This document shows positions 47,275 through 60,329 of a stretch of 64,000 nt of DNA, piece by piece; the stretch's first letter is position 1, and each line of letters begins with the position of its first letter. The notes below the pieces were generated by a model, which was not told the DNA's origin, ran no database searches, and was given only the letters and a program-made list of their open reading frames with translations. Position numbers and translations under genes: made by a program. The stretch comes from Panopea generosa (lineage: Eukaryota; Mollusca; Bivalvia; Adapedonta; Hiatellidae): the NCBI GenBank assembly GCA_029582155.1, contig CM055907.1, forward strand, positions 15,784,974 through 15,848,973, read 5' to 3'.

Positions 47275-47445
47275 TTGCTATTTAGCGTCATTGTTATTCC
47301 ATCGAGTGCTAACAGACGATCAGTTAACATATCAACTTATTCCTGAAAGTCTGAAATATAACCATTACTTGGGCCATCTTCGCAGCAACTGATAACCGAC
47401 TAGTGTCAGCGGTAATAGACAAATCTTACTGAGACATAAAGCAAT
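47275..47445 (-). repeat. SINE family A body fragment, minus strand
   Basis: On the minus strand: 'tattaccgctgacactag', 'cggttatcagttgctgcgaa', 'gttaactgatcgtctgttag' and 'cactcgatggaataacaatg', ending in 'acgctaaat'. No head is visible. Confidence 0.65.
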
Positions 47446-47604
47446 TAAGAAATCACAAATGAAGGATGACAACACTGCGTCAAAGCATGACATTACATTT
47501 TACGACTGCGTTCAGCACGAAAGACTGCTACTGGTATAATTTGAACGTATTTTGCAAAACCATCAAAGATAACACTGACTACAACATGAGAGAATGGTCA
47601 TCCA

Positions 47605-47636
47605 GTAAACAAACAAACAAACAAACAAACAAATAA
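47605..47636 (+). repeat. (CAAA)n microsatellite
   Basis: About seven units of 'caaa' ending 'aaataaac'. Confidence 0.95.
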
Positions 47637-48864
47637 ACTTTTTCATATAAAATTACAAATAATTCGTAAAAATATTATAAGTTGAGTCGAGGAAAGTCAA
47701 AATATAATCAAAACTGCAATGCATTTTACGACCAATGGTCAGTATGAAAGCAACACGAATCCACGAATAAAATCACTCATTCCTCTTAACGATATGGAAG
47801 ACCAATATATTGTTTCATGAATATATGTCCAGTTGTTACATACACAAAATTTATCAGTAAAGAAGCGAGAATAATTCTGTTTAAAATCAAATTGAAGTTA
47901 CACTTTTGTTCCGTTTAGTCTTTTTGATGGTAGCTTTTTTTCATGTATAGCTACATGTTATGATTACTGACAACTGATATATAAATTATATAAATTATTA
48001 ACCATTATTAATTTTCTAATTAAAACATCGCCCATAATTCTACCTAAATTTAAAAGCAATTAACCCCTCTTGTCCGTTTGAATACCTTTAATGGTTATGA
48101 ACATTTGATGTCTGGATAGTAATACACCGGGCGGCTAAAATAATGTTTAATTTTTTGATGGTCCATATGTTTTTGATTACTGAATCATAAGGGTACCAGC
48201 TTATAACCGATTTAAATCAAACACACAAACCCGCATTTAAAGTTTAACAGAATCCGATGTAATGTTTTGCATGTGTTTAACGAATCAGTCAACTTCATAG
48301 TTATTCAATAACAAGGAACAGATTTTTTTTCCCAGTAACTTTTTAATGTTTTAAATATTTTGATGTGTAAAACGTTTCAATCTGACAAGTACGATTATAA
48401 AACCATATAAATGAAACAAAGAACTAGTTAGCGTTATTTATTAATCTCGGAATTGAAATCTAAATACCCCAAAAATACATGCTTTCCAGTTGGAAGCATA
48501 ATTCTATCAATTGAACTAGGAAAGTTTTTGTTCGAGTAAAAGGTTCCAAGTCGGTAATTAGTCTTCATATTTGGAAGGTTTCAAATATATTTTTTCTTTA
48601 TCGGAAAAATGGGATATTGGAAGCTTTTAAGACTGGGTGTTTTACTGAACTCTTCACAATTTCAAAGAAAACAATAATGTTCTGTAGAAAACCGTTGCAA
48701 ATGTAAAAAACCCTTCGGAAATTCCGTGTGGTTTCATTGGTTGGTGCTCTTAGATTTCCAGGTATTTTGCGTTCTATGTATTACTACGCCATTAGTTTTT
48801 ACATTTCATGTGGTATCGGATTGATTCGATACAAAGACAAACGCAATAAACACACTTAAGCGTA

Positions 48865-49110
48865 ATGCCAAAATTAACATCCAATGAGCACAATGTAGCG
48901 ATTTGCATGTTATTTGCAGGCATGAGTCAAGGTTCAGTTATGGAACATTTTAAAAGCTAAAGTATTACTATTTACAAACTTATACGAAAAAAGAATGTCA
49001 TAACATTTTCCTGTTTTTATATATTTGTTTTTTTGATTTTTGGAACGAAATGGACGTGCACGACAGTCTAGCACCGCATAACGTCGTCAAGCTATGCAGC
49101 ACGATACTTC
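48865..49110 (+). pseudogene. Tc1/mariner-type transposase N-terminal remnant
   Basis: ATG at 48,865 opens MPKLTSNEHNVAIC followed by MLFAGMSQGSVMEHFKS and a stop at 48,958-48,960. In the same frame beyond the stop comes SITIYKLIRK. The order (start M-P-x-L-T, then A-I-x-M-L-x-A-G-M-S-Q, H-F, S-x-T-I-Y-x-L-I-R) is the paired helix-turn-helix DNA-binding start of Tc1-like transposases. DNA near 49,074-49,100 ('accgcataacgtcgtcaagc') may be a further remnant, out of frame after an AT-rich interruption. The catalytic DDE region is absent and no terminal inverted repeats were found, so it is a dead fragment. Confidence 0.65.
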
Positions 49111-49119
49111 ATTGGTTCA

Positions 49120-52100
49120 TTACTGGGAAAATATCCCACAGAATATTTACATTACAATAGGTATAGCCGCCATGCGACGGTGCTACCAAGTATTCATTAA
49201 ATTATTGAGAGGACACACCAAAAACTGAAAATTGATTTTTAGGTGGTGTTGCAAAATCTTTCCTCAAAATTGAACAGATTGAGACAGTGTTATACATGTA
49301 GTGATATTCGACATGTAACATTACACAAGTGACATTTGTTCTCCGAAATTTTGGAACAAATTAAGTGTTCAAGCTGAAATGTTTTTCAGTGTCTGAGTGT
49401 ATTATATATTCTTAGCTTTCTCATTACGTCACCTGAATGACGTCAGCTAATGCATTATGCATTTAACGTTACGCAGTCCTCTAGGTGTAATTCACCCGCA
49501 GCTTCAAAAAGGGAAGAATGAGTTTGACGAGTGTAACTATAAAGTAGTTATCTGAATATTTGTTATGTTTTAAGCTTGTAAAATATTATATAGTGTACAG
49601 TATTGCATTTTAGTAAATGTAAATAAATGTTAATAATAAACCTTTCGATTATATTTCTGTGTTTGTTTTATTAATAGGAGCCGCTGTCAATTCGATGAAA
49701 TCGTAGTGCGAACTGAAACTTGTGGATTCTACTAAGTGCCATGATAAATTCGACCCAGGAAATTCGACACAGGAAAGTGCATTATACGGTTATATGTTAA
49801 ACGGAACAAAGAAGATGCCATTTGAATTTGACAGATAGAAAGCAACTGACGGAACAGGTCGTTAGGCAAGTTAACTATAACACGCAATGAATGTCAAACA
49901 TTAATAACAATGATTTATATGCCTTCCATAAAAATAATAGTAAGCTTACAGGAACATTACATTTCAAATGCGGTTTTACATAATTGATTGTTTAATAATG
50001 GAGTTTAATGTCATTTTCAACACATGACATATTTTATGAAATATCATGATCTATCCAGTTATAATACGGAATGAAAACTCCAGCATCTGTATGCGTAAAT
50101 TGGGGGTCCTTCAGTTAGTGACTGGCAAACATTCTCATACATCACGCTGGAATGCACACTATGCTGAAAGTTTCAGTGATATATCAACAAATAAAACACG
50201 AAAAAAAAAAAAAAAAAAAAAAAGTCATATAAGTTTAATCTCGCGAATATCATTTGAAATAAATTCTAGGAACGCCGTGTACATAAAATATCATTTTTTT
50301 TTTTACATTTTTTACATTGTTTTAATATATGCTTTTTACATTATACACCATATTCCCAGTTCTTAATTGCAATTTTTTGTGTAATGATAACACATTAGTA
50401 TATAAAGGCAAATTGTTAAAATTTCTACCAGATTGTACCATATGTATGCATTTATGACAAAAAAATGTCTCAAAGTACACGAAGGGCAATCAACTATGAA
50501 CGCAATTGATTTAGTCGCCGGAATCATGTCAGGTGAAATTGAACGTATGTGTACTCACATACGTTCATTTTAGTCATATTTGTAGCTATACTCTTTAGTT
50601 CTAGCAGCACACGTCTGAAATATGGTCATATAAAGAATCATTTCAATCTTGATATAAGAACAATTGATATGTTAACGTAATATTGTCTTGTTTATGGATA
50701 TATCGAGGCGTCCTATTTCTCGGATGTTTCAGAAATTTGGTTTAAACATATCTATTAATTCCAATTTACATACATGCAAATAAGATTAAGTATAATTATG
50801 GATAAGAACGGAAGATAAAATCTTATAAAGTTAATTTCCATGGAAAATGGAAAATGCTTTCAGTGCAAGATACCAATAACCAATAAGAGTAACAAAATTA
50901 AAAATGGTCGCCAAAGTCAGGAATAAGTAGATAAAGATGCACGATATAATAATTTATTATTATAATGTCTCTAGGTTGTAAACTGAGAAGTCTAACCAAT
51001 AAATCTAGTAGTGGAAATATAATAAAAGGTCGAAAAGGAAAGTTTTTAAGATGTTTTTCAGTTTTTTCAGCCAACTAATTTTTTATTTTACATCGAATGT
51101 CATGACCATCAGTTGATTTTGATATTCCTCAGCAGAATAAACCGAACCACAAACGAGAAAGTAAATCAATGTCTAAGCCCTTAAGAAGTTACATGAAATG
51201 AAAATGGTGTAGACAATTCCATATAACTTCTAACCTATACATAATGTACGTATTTCTTAGTCAATCAACTTAGCATTTCGTCTGTTCTCGCAGAATTCGA
51301 AGTTATGTTCGTTATGAAGAATCGACATGGAGGTTTGTAAGTCTTGCCACCGTAAAACAATGTCAAATGTTAATCATGAACATTATTATGATCCAGGTGA
51401 ATCGCCATGCTTCAGAGTGTTATTTTTCTTCAAATAGATAAACATTTTACATGTTCCTTTTATTAACAAAAGCAGAGTCAGAAACCATGTTATATGTTTC
51501 CTTACTTTTATAAAAGAAACATTCCTAAGTATGGATTGTTTTAATCATCTGGGAATTCTATATCTAAAAATAGAACCGCTTAAGCGTAAATTGAGACAGA
51601 CAAACGAAATATCTAAATTTGGCATTCGCTTGTTTAATTTACCTATTTCTACTTGTTTTGATTGATTGGTTTAGCTAGCTCTAGAAATGTTTTTTTTTAC
51701 TCCCGAGTTACGTTAACAGTTTGTATACATGTTAATACTCACTTTGTGTCTTTCTTGCTTCATAGATACACACACATGTGTTAAGTACAATTTGTAAATC
51801 TGAAACATGTAAATGTCATAATAAATAATTGATAAGATTGCGAAACTATTTACATACTAAAAAATGCGTAATGTTTATTGATATTATTGCAACGATCTAA
51901 TATTGAATAAAAAAAACAAACCCAAATTGAATGTCCGCTGGAATACGTATACAGATTAATGACAACAACATTAATGAAGTAACTGTGGTCAATCAGTGTA
52001 AAGACTACAACATTTGTCGTTATATACAATCAGTGACTTTGACTTACATACAAGTAATTTGAGTGCAAAATTGTCATCTGATTTCAAAGAATGTATACAT

Positions 52101-53340
52101 AGTTACGTTAAGAGTGCCATCTCCGTCTTCTACTGTTAAAATTTCATGAATTGTAGATGCATTTTTTTCCATTTTGCGAAGATACCCCAGGCGTCAATAA
52201 CGAGTATATGTATGTAAGTGGTGCGTTTCAAAGTCCATGCGTGTATTTGATCAGACGCATGAAACATAAATAAAAAAATACATTAAAGTGTTATTTTCAT
52301 GTACATGACATTGTAATTGTATTCATGCGTTATATAAGTAATGCATATACTGGCAATTTAAACATATATTTGTTCGTACTGCTGACATATCCGTAAACGA
52401 ATGTCGAACACATTGAACACTTGCCCCATACCAAGTTTCATAACTGCATTTTGGTTCAGCAAATTTCCGCCTGTTCGTATAATACATGTATTATAATAAC
52501 AACACATAAGTAAACACATGTTGGTTGTTGAGAAATCACATTTCTAATCAAATTATAAGACATTTAAACTGTTGTTTACGGAGCAAAAGTTGAAACAATA
52601 TGTCTATGTCAAATACAAGTACGCATGTACTTAAAAACACAACGTATACTAATCTACTCAGGATATAATGTCATAATATAACTACCAAGAGTGTCGTAAA
52701 TGAATTATTTAGCGTTTGCGTTACCATTAGCTATAGCAATTAGACTATGACAATTACAGATTTATCAGACTTTATTACACTGTCTATCCAATCGTAGAAA
52801 ATACCAACTATTAACCGACATTCATCCCCCACACGACAGCAACTCGAGAAGTTAGTATATATTTGTATGATGTGTATAAAGCTTGTGTTGGCTGCTAAGT
52901 CAAATGCACTGCTTGTCAACGCATGCACTTTATTTGAAGAAACTCAGTCTGCTAGACGTTTTTCTAAAGATGTTTGGTTTATTAATCGCTTTAGGATAAG
53001 ATCTCCTGTCATTTCTTTCAATATGTGTATGCCACTTAAAATGACTAAACATGGATAAATGTTCAATTATATATGTTGATAGTATATATATATACTTTCT
53101 TTAACACACTATTTTACCGTCAACACGCCTGAGTGATTGTTACAATATTTATTGATTTTCAGCAGGCAGTTTATTTAGGCTTTATTTCACGGTTTATCTT
53201 TAATGGAAATGCATATTACGTTATATGATGACGATCACTGATTTTCAATAAAACCTGATATACTTTACAATAATTTTATTATATAGTTTACATAACTGTT
53301 AACGTTAAAGAAAAATGTATTTCATAAAGTTTACGATACA
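49120..53340. other. AT-rich stretch, only simple repeats
   Basis: Contains a 23-A run (50,201-50,223) and short T-runs. The frame at 50,046-50,366 passes through the A-run and owes its lysine block to it. No other feature supported. Confidence 0.5.
50201..50223 (+). repeat. Poly(A) run
   Basis: 23 consecutive A. It could be the tail of a retroposed sequence, but no recognisable body precedes it. Confidence 0.9.
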
Positions 53341-53350
53341 TCTTAGCTGT

Positions 53351-53417
53351 TACAATGTAACGGGCATACTCAATGTAACGTGCATACACAATGTAACGTG
53401 CGTACACAATGTTACGG
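53351..53417 (+). repeat. 18-bp tandem repeat, about 4 units
   Basis: The unit is 'acaatgtaacgtgcatac', with variants 'gggcatactc', 'gtgcgtac' and a last 'aatgttacggtg'. The unit is a multiple of three, so the frame 53,315-53,503 shows a repeated N-V-T word; this is not taken as coding evidence. Confidence 0.9.
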
Positions 53418-54194
53418 TGTTTATTGACTCTTTCATTCTCAACATCAATCGTTCATTTTTCAGGCACCTTTATTTTCAACTTAAGGTTTCACAACGCAGT
53501 TGACTTTTGTCCTTTTTTCTATATGCAATATGGTCTAGGATTTCCACGTTAACACAAAAATTCTAAATAGATTTTTTAAGTACTTTCTTTCCTAGCAGGA
53601 ATGTGTTCCCATATAAAAATGAACAACAACTGATAGGCTGACCAGCTTGTATTTTTAATACGGTGAAGTGAAATTCTACGACGTTGTTTATCAAATGCTC
53701 ATAAATGCATGCATATGTCAAAATCTTATAAAAGTCTATTTTTTAACAAAAGTGACGTCTTATTGCAGTATGCATGCGCAGTATATGCTCTGCCAGCTTT
53801 TGCTCTACTCATTTGCAGCAAAAATCCCAACCCTTATGAACCATTTTGAAAATATTCAAAATAAAATTACAAAGGACGTTTTCTGAGAGCAAGAACCAGG
53901 TGACCGTGAGATAAAAAGGGACGCAACTGTGAAGTGAGACGTTTTGGCACCGATATTGAAAGTATGTCGCTTTCTCCAGACGGTATGATAATGTTTTTAT
54001 TCTTAAATTGTTTGTCAATTTGATTTTGAAAAACTGTTATTTAGATTAAATTGCTTTAAAATATATGCATGATATCGTGATTGATAGTATTGTAATAGTA
54101 TTGTATAGTGAAAGGTGTCTGGGTCAGCAAATACATGTACCGAGATGAGACAATCGAGTCCATATTTGCATCGGGATTACAGACAAAGCTGATA

Positions 54195-54710
54195 GAGTAA
54201 CATAAATCTAAGTCTAGGTGAACAGTTGATAAACCTATCTATTTCAATATTATTTCAGAAACTCAAGTTTCAGATGTCTACGTAAAAAATCTGAAACATT
54301 ATCCTGATGAATCATCCCCGTTTGAAACATAGTAATGATACAGTAATAATGATATGTGACGTACAAATGGCGACTCGAAAGGAAAAAAACTGAACTTGAA
54401 TTTGTCATGATTTATTTTATATACACTGTACAAACACTTCCATAATTCAGGTATGCAACATATGTTGTCAAGTCAACGAACACGTCTTAATGTTTTTTTT
54501 TATTTACAGTTGATATTTTCTCTCAATCTGAAACGAGACACCAAAAGTTGCCATAATCTAAACAGTTGAATGACATGCTCATACAAAAAGGGTAATATCC
54601 AGTAACGGTCGCTTAAAGCGGCATAACTAGTATTTCTTTCCATTCATATTTAGTAACATAAATCTAAGTCTAGGTTGATAAACATATATATTTCGATATT
54701 ATTATTGTAA
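54195..54710 (+). repeat. Two direct repeats about 455 bp apart
   Basis: 'gtaacataaatctaagtcta' continuing 'ggt...gataaac...tatttc.atatta' occurs at about 54,196-54,255 and 54,653-54,705. Nothing else in the interval is repeated; nature unknown. Confidence 0.75.
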
Positions 54711-55178
54711 TACTCATATACATTGTGACTATCAGATTACGACTGGTGCAAACTACGTTGTTTATTGTCAAAACTTATCGCCGAAACGTTAAATCATCAC
54801 ATGAAAATATAATTTTACTTTAATCGTAAATTGTCCCACTATATTAAACGACAGAATGCGTCATATTAATAACATTTTTCTTCGACGTGTTACAGAATAC
54901 AAACACGTAAAATTATAAACGTAGTAATACCTAACCGGCAATAACTTACACAATAGTAAGAGATACACCAATGCCACACATTTTGTTCAGTTTTGTTCAC
55001 TGTTGAACGTTGCTAAACGCAGTTCTGAATAATGAAACGGAAATCACTTAAAGCTATGCTTTCATATAATGTGTACAGTAATTCAATAAATTTGTCATTT
55101 ACATCGAAGAAAAATGTTATAATTATGACGCATTTAAATTTGTGTGGTCCTGATAATGGCTGTGACAATGCATACAAC

Positions 55179-55440
55179 CAGCCCAATGAGCTCAGTCGGA
55201 ACAGCACGATACTTCTAATCTCGGTATTCCGGTTCGATTCTCGGGGATGGCCAACTAAATATTAACAGTAGTTCCGATTAGACTTTAAACAGAAGGCCCA
55301 TGTGACGGTGTTATACACCGAGCACGATAATGTATGAGAATGCACTTATGATGTTTTTTCCGTAATCTGCACTATCCTTCTCAAACCAAAAATACTAACA
55401 ATCTTCTGCAGGCATAGTCCATATGAAAAATGGTGGCAAA
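55179..55440 (+). repeat. SINE family C with tRNA-like head
   Basis: Head 'cagcccaatgagctcagtcg' (box A region) and 'ttccggttcgattctcgggg' (box B), then 'ggcccatgtgacggtgttat', 'acaccgagcacgataatg', 'ctgcactatccttctc', 'caatcttctgcaggcatagt' and 'aaaatggtggcaaatgc'. It is the better preserved of two C copies. The frame at 55,032-55,265 crosses the head and is not a gene. Confidence 0.75.
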
Positions 55441-55444
55441 TGCA

Positions 55445-58400
55445 AATGTCTGTAACTATACAGAATATTGATCTTGAGTTGTACAAAATATTAAACAGAA
55501 TTAGCATTTATGAATATTTCCAACACACTGGCCATATACAATGTCACCAACCGAACATACAAAGTGAAATAAATCAAAACGATTTACTCAACATAAAACA
55601 ATACCGGTGTAATATTGTTCTAATATGTTATGCTTTAATGTTAAAAATGTACCACAGCAACGACCTAACATGAAAGTTTTTTGATAATACCTGAAAATAA
55701 GAAACTTGTCTATAATGATAAATATTGTATCTATTTGTTTTGGAATTGTACCAATTTTTGGTTAAAATCTGAATTGGTTAGGCATAATGACATTTGATAA
55801 AATTAATACGTGATTGCATATGTTTAAAGTTATAACAAAAGTGTAACACAAATTATTTAGTAAAACTGGGGTAAATGCTCCAGACTTGAAAGATAAAAAA
55901 GTACATCTAATTTATTAATTTTGAAATATGTACTATTACAATAGTGTCGTGAGATTACAAGTATATTACATAATATTCAAAAACAAAATTTAAAACTAAT
56001 CTGTTGATACTTTCCTTTAAAGGCATAGTACCACTATTTGACGAAGGAAGTGCTTTCGTGGGGTAGTTGCATAAAGGCGGTTATAAATCATAATTTTTTC
56101 TTCTTCTTTAAAAATGTATTTTCCTTATTTAAATGCCCATATCTTTATTTGAATGGCATTATTGATGTATTTTGAACATTTTGAAAGCATTGTCGTGTTT
56201 TAATTGTGAAAAAAAATGATGCTTGGTAATGGGGTTATGAATACATGAATTCGTAAGTCTACTTTCACTTTGTCAACAGTGTACACACTGAGCAGATTAA
56301 AAAAACTATTTTATGACACGTGACTCCTACATTTCTCGTTATATTTTGGTAGTGCAGAGGTGGAAAAAACAGTAAAATGTAAGTTTAACTTCAGTCTTTC
56401 GTTTGGGTCTCTGTACGAATAACAAGCCTTCAAACTTTTATTATTAACTATAGAATAAAGAACACAAAATAATGGTGGGGTAACATAAAATTGGCAATGC
56501 TATAATTAAAATTAATTATTGTGTCCTTTGACATGTAATAAAATTCAGATACACACAAAAACAATAAAAATGGCCCCTGGTTTAATAATTAGAATGTAAT
56601 TTTAGTAGCATATATTTAATATGAATGGAAAAAAAGTAAATTGATAAAAGGCCTGAGGAGGTTCAAACGTATATTTTTTTATTAGTATTACTTTTATTTT
56701 TATTATTAACATGCAATTTATCATATTGATCTTTGTGATAAACTACTACCCGTTGTAATTGAGAACAAGGACATGATATAGATTTTTAATATAATTTTAA
56801 ATTGAATTAATTTTATAAATTAAATTGATTATCAGACCATGTCTCTGATTTAGTATAAACATATAGAAGTAACCATTGCAGATGTTGCATGTTTTGGATG
56901 ACATACCGTTAGACATATTAGTAATATCTCTAGATAGTCAATGCAATTTTTACCTTACAATATAGTATAGACGATATTTTTATGAGCAATCACTGATTGT
57001 TCTGTCTATTGTCTAAGGTATTGAAACTGTATCAATGGAAGGCTCTTTGGTCAAATTGTCTAAGCCGCTGCATTTAAAACCGATATCATATTTTAGATTA
57101 TTTTTCAACTTTAGCTAAAATATCAAATATACAGTCAATATACATTGATATATTTCCTAAAAAAGTTCTGACAAATGTGATATAAATATTACAAAATATA
57201 TTTTAGGAAACTTCTTAATGGACCAACGAAGGTTTATAAGCGATAAAACGAATTGGGATATGCCCCTTTAGTATCAAACAGGAACTACTCAAATAATAAA
57301 TACATAAAACAAAACGCTTACAGATATAGTGAAGTCTTATGATATAATACAGACACGGTCATAACTTATGATACAAGTAAACAGCAATCTTCAAATACGG
57401 CTTCTGAAACCAATTGTAGCAATATATCATAAGCCATGACGTTTATTATGCTATAAATGAAATGTACTATCTATTGTATGCTGCATTATTATTCAATTCC
57501 GAATATTGTTACTAAGTCTCGTTCGAGTCTACAATTTGCATAGGCAAGGGTATACATATTCGCTATAAGACTATCCTATAACCTTGAGTAGTGCAAAAAT
57601 TGCTAATCATTCCAAAAGATGTTGTTGTTTTTTTTTTAAACATAGTTAGTTGCTGGTTTTGAAAATTAACCAATTGCTGTGGACACAATGTCTTTATACA
57701 CATAATCGAATTTGTATAAGACAGATAACTTCAACGTTTATAGTAAATCCCGAAAATTGCTTTATGTCACACATGCAAACGACACAAAGTGATGGAATAA
57801 TGTATAGTAACTAGAATTAATTTGACAGCCAAGCACAGACAAATATGTAGTTAAGAAAATTACATTCCAATGACTAGTCATTGTGAGCATGGCTCTGCAT
57901 AAATTTCACTAAGCGTGAAGATAAAATGTGATTTTTTTTTTTTATTTTGATACATCCATCTTTTTTACAAATACATATATGTGTATATATATTTTATTTT
58001 AGAGACAAGGGCTGTTTTCAGTTCACTTTAACTTGTTTGCAATCGTTCGTTAACATAACTCAACTGAACGACACTAAATGTGTGTTAGCAGAACTAACAC
58101 ATGTTTGCTTGTGACTAGTCACGTGACTTAAAAAGAACTGGACGGACTGCGCTTTCTGATATATCGCAGTACACGTATGTGCACTCTCTGTATTTAATTA
58201 CAGTATGCAAATTCGTATTAGCAACATTAGCAAGTAAGTGTAGATTCTCTGCGAAACAACTTCCATATGACACACACACTTGTAAATGATACAACTATAC
58301 ATAGAGTACATGGTTAAGTGAAGCGTTTAAACTACGTTTAAATCAACAACTCGTCTTAGACTAATAAAAATAAGGCAGGTATACATTTACTTGTATGATA

Positions 58401-59740
58401 ATGTTAAACGTAACGCTGACTCAACTCAATGCAGTATAGTTGATCAAAGGAATGGTATTATGTCTGCAATGGAAATAAATGTAAATGAAAGTTCTTTGAA
58501 GAGAAATCATAAATTAGGTAAAACTGTAACCAGAGAAATGACAGGTACAGAAATCATTATATGACGTTACAAAAGCATAGCTCTTAGGTGAACAAAAGTA
58601 TATGTAGTTTTCCACCTTAACGATTAAACAATATGACATTAAGTGTTCTGTGCTCTGAAAGCCAACGAAGGGTTCTACATTATTATAATCATAGTGAGAA
58701 ATGCAAAATATTAAATATAACTATGCTTTAATAAGTTATAATAAAGAAATAAAACTAACAATAATATCATTATTTTAGACATTAATTTCATAAATTTATA
58801 TATAGAGAGAAGATAATTCTAGATGTTTTTTTACCAATTTAATCAGTTTTCTAACTGGCTCTCACTAAGAATAACCATCAGCTTCCCAGCAAAGCACAAC
58901 AGAAATATCAACCGTTAGCATTTACTTCCTACACTTTCTGTCAGTGGACAATGTTCGGGTCTGATTAACCGACGCCCTATGTATCATATATGTACAGTTT
59001 TACACATGTAGCCATCAATACACAACAACTACATGTATGTATATGGTGTTTGAAACCTTCCTGGTGACAATCATTGTATAATAGAAATATTGCCAATATT
59101 GCTCAATTATTTCAAATAAAACAGCTTTTATTAAATATATGCACATCTTTTTAATATTAAACTTAAGATAATATTTTCAAAAGTTCAGGATAATTGTATT
59201 TCTACATTTATTTTTTTTAAATAAAATAATTGTTGATAATTGAAAATGATTGGTTATCCATCCGTTCGTGCCGGTATTTAATTGACATGACGGGAGCTGT
59301 CATTCAAACACTTCAAATAGCCAATCAGTTGCTACGTCGCCATTTTTCCAATGTCATATATATTTAATTTATTAAAGTGACAGGTAAAATACATTTTAAA
59401 ATTACAACATTTGCAAAAGCGTTAGTATATGCAAAATACCAAGCCTAGTAAGGCTTATCAGTCACTATGTTATTAAAATTTCAATAACTTTAACACATAA
59501 ATAATGATGAAAAAATTTAATGGCACTCAAAGTGTTGTTTCTTATGACATATATGTGCCACGGTGGTTCTATTCTTGTCTTCACTCATATGGCTCCCTGA
59601 AACCACACAGGGGTTGATAATTTAACCACAATAGTGAACATGACAAAAAATGATAAATTGAACATGACACCCATTCGGAGGATTCCGATCCCTCTGCAGA
59701 GATCTCGGCAGTGATTCTATTCTAAGCCGAACCACACGGG
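55445..59740. other. AT-rich stretch without recognised gene
   Basis: No frame above 80 codons beyond 55,440-55,673. A possible pair of opposed ends ('tttaaaggcatagtacc' near 56,017 and 'gggatatgcccctttag' near 57,255) is noted as a weak candidate element. A perfect 8-base-stem hairpin (tgtgttag / ctaacaca, 58,081-58,101) lies in a slightly GC-richer patch. Confidence 0.45.
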
Positions 59741-59743
59741 CTG

Positions 59744-60166
59744 TTATTTAAGATATTTTTTTACAAATAAGCCTACCCCGCCAGAACCGTTATCATTCTG
59801 ACGAATATTTTTTTTTCTGTTGTGGCCAAAATACGAATAACTGTTTAAGGTTAAGACATAATCATTTCTTAGTGTTAGTATAATGCCTATAATATCAAAA
59901 TTTAGCTGCAAAAGTATATTTTCTCCAAAACTACCATTCACATTTGTCCATGAATTAACATTCAATGCACAAATAGATAAATGCTCAATACATGTATCAG
60001 AGTCTTTGTTAGGCTGGGTATTGTTCTTATGATTTATAGCGTCATTATACACATGTCCTTCAATCATAAGTTTCCCATTTCGAAACGTCCAATGTTTATT
60101 GTCTTTGATGGCGCTGTCAATAACTGGCTGTAACGATCGCTTGGTTTGCATGTCCATCTCAGCCAT
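59744..60166 (-). pseudogene. Non-LTR retrotransposon (LINE) endonuclease fragment
   Basis: A 140-codon minus-strand frame, the longest in the window. From about residue 66 it reads LSICALNVNSWTN, then FDIIGI, then YFGHNRKKN and SGGVGLFVKKYL. This spacing is the N-terminal part of the apurinic-type endonuclease domain of LINE ORF2 proteins: an LNVxxW-like first strand with the metal-site asparagine, a D-I-I-G-I strand where intact enzymes continue into a T-E-T-type motif, and an S-G-G-V-G-x-F-V strand. Here the glutamate motif is degraded (I-L-T-L). The frame stops directly after KKYLK, and no reverse transcriptase follows. The open frame runs about 20 codons upstream of the first ATG (to a stop near 60,226). 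A dead 5'-located fragment. Confidence 0.7.
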
Positions 60167-60329
60167 ATCATCTACAACGAAGTATTGTTCATGTCGTAAG
60201 ATAAACGAATGGTATTTAAGTAAACACTACAACCAACGTCACGCTGTCAGAGGACAGAGCGATTGCCGCTCTCGCGTCAGGTCAATTGGTATTGTGTATA
60301 ATACACAAAGGGGATAGCATGTGTCAAAA

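Noticed and set aside
50046..50366. 106-codon frame with a lysine block
   Set aside because: The block comes from a 23-A homopolymer; there is no similarity on either side that would support a protein.
54295..54330. Hammerhead ribozyme ('cctgatgaatcatcccc' then 'gtttgaaac')
   Set aside because: CTGATGA and GAAAC words are present, but the bases between cannot form stem II and no stem I partner is evident.
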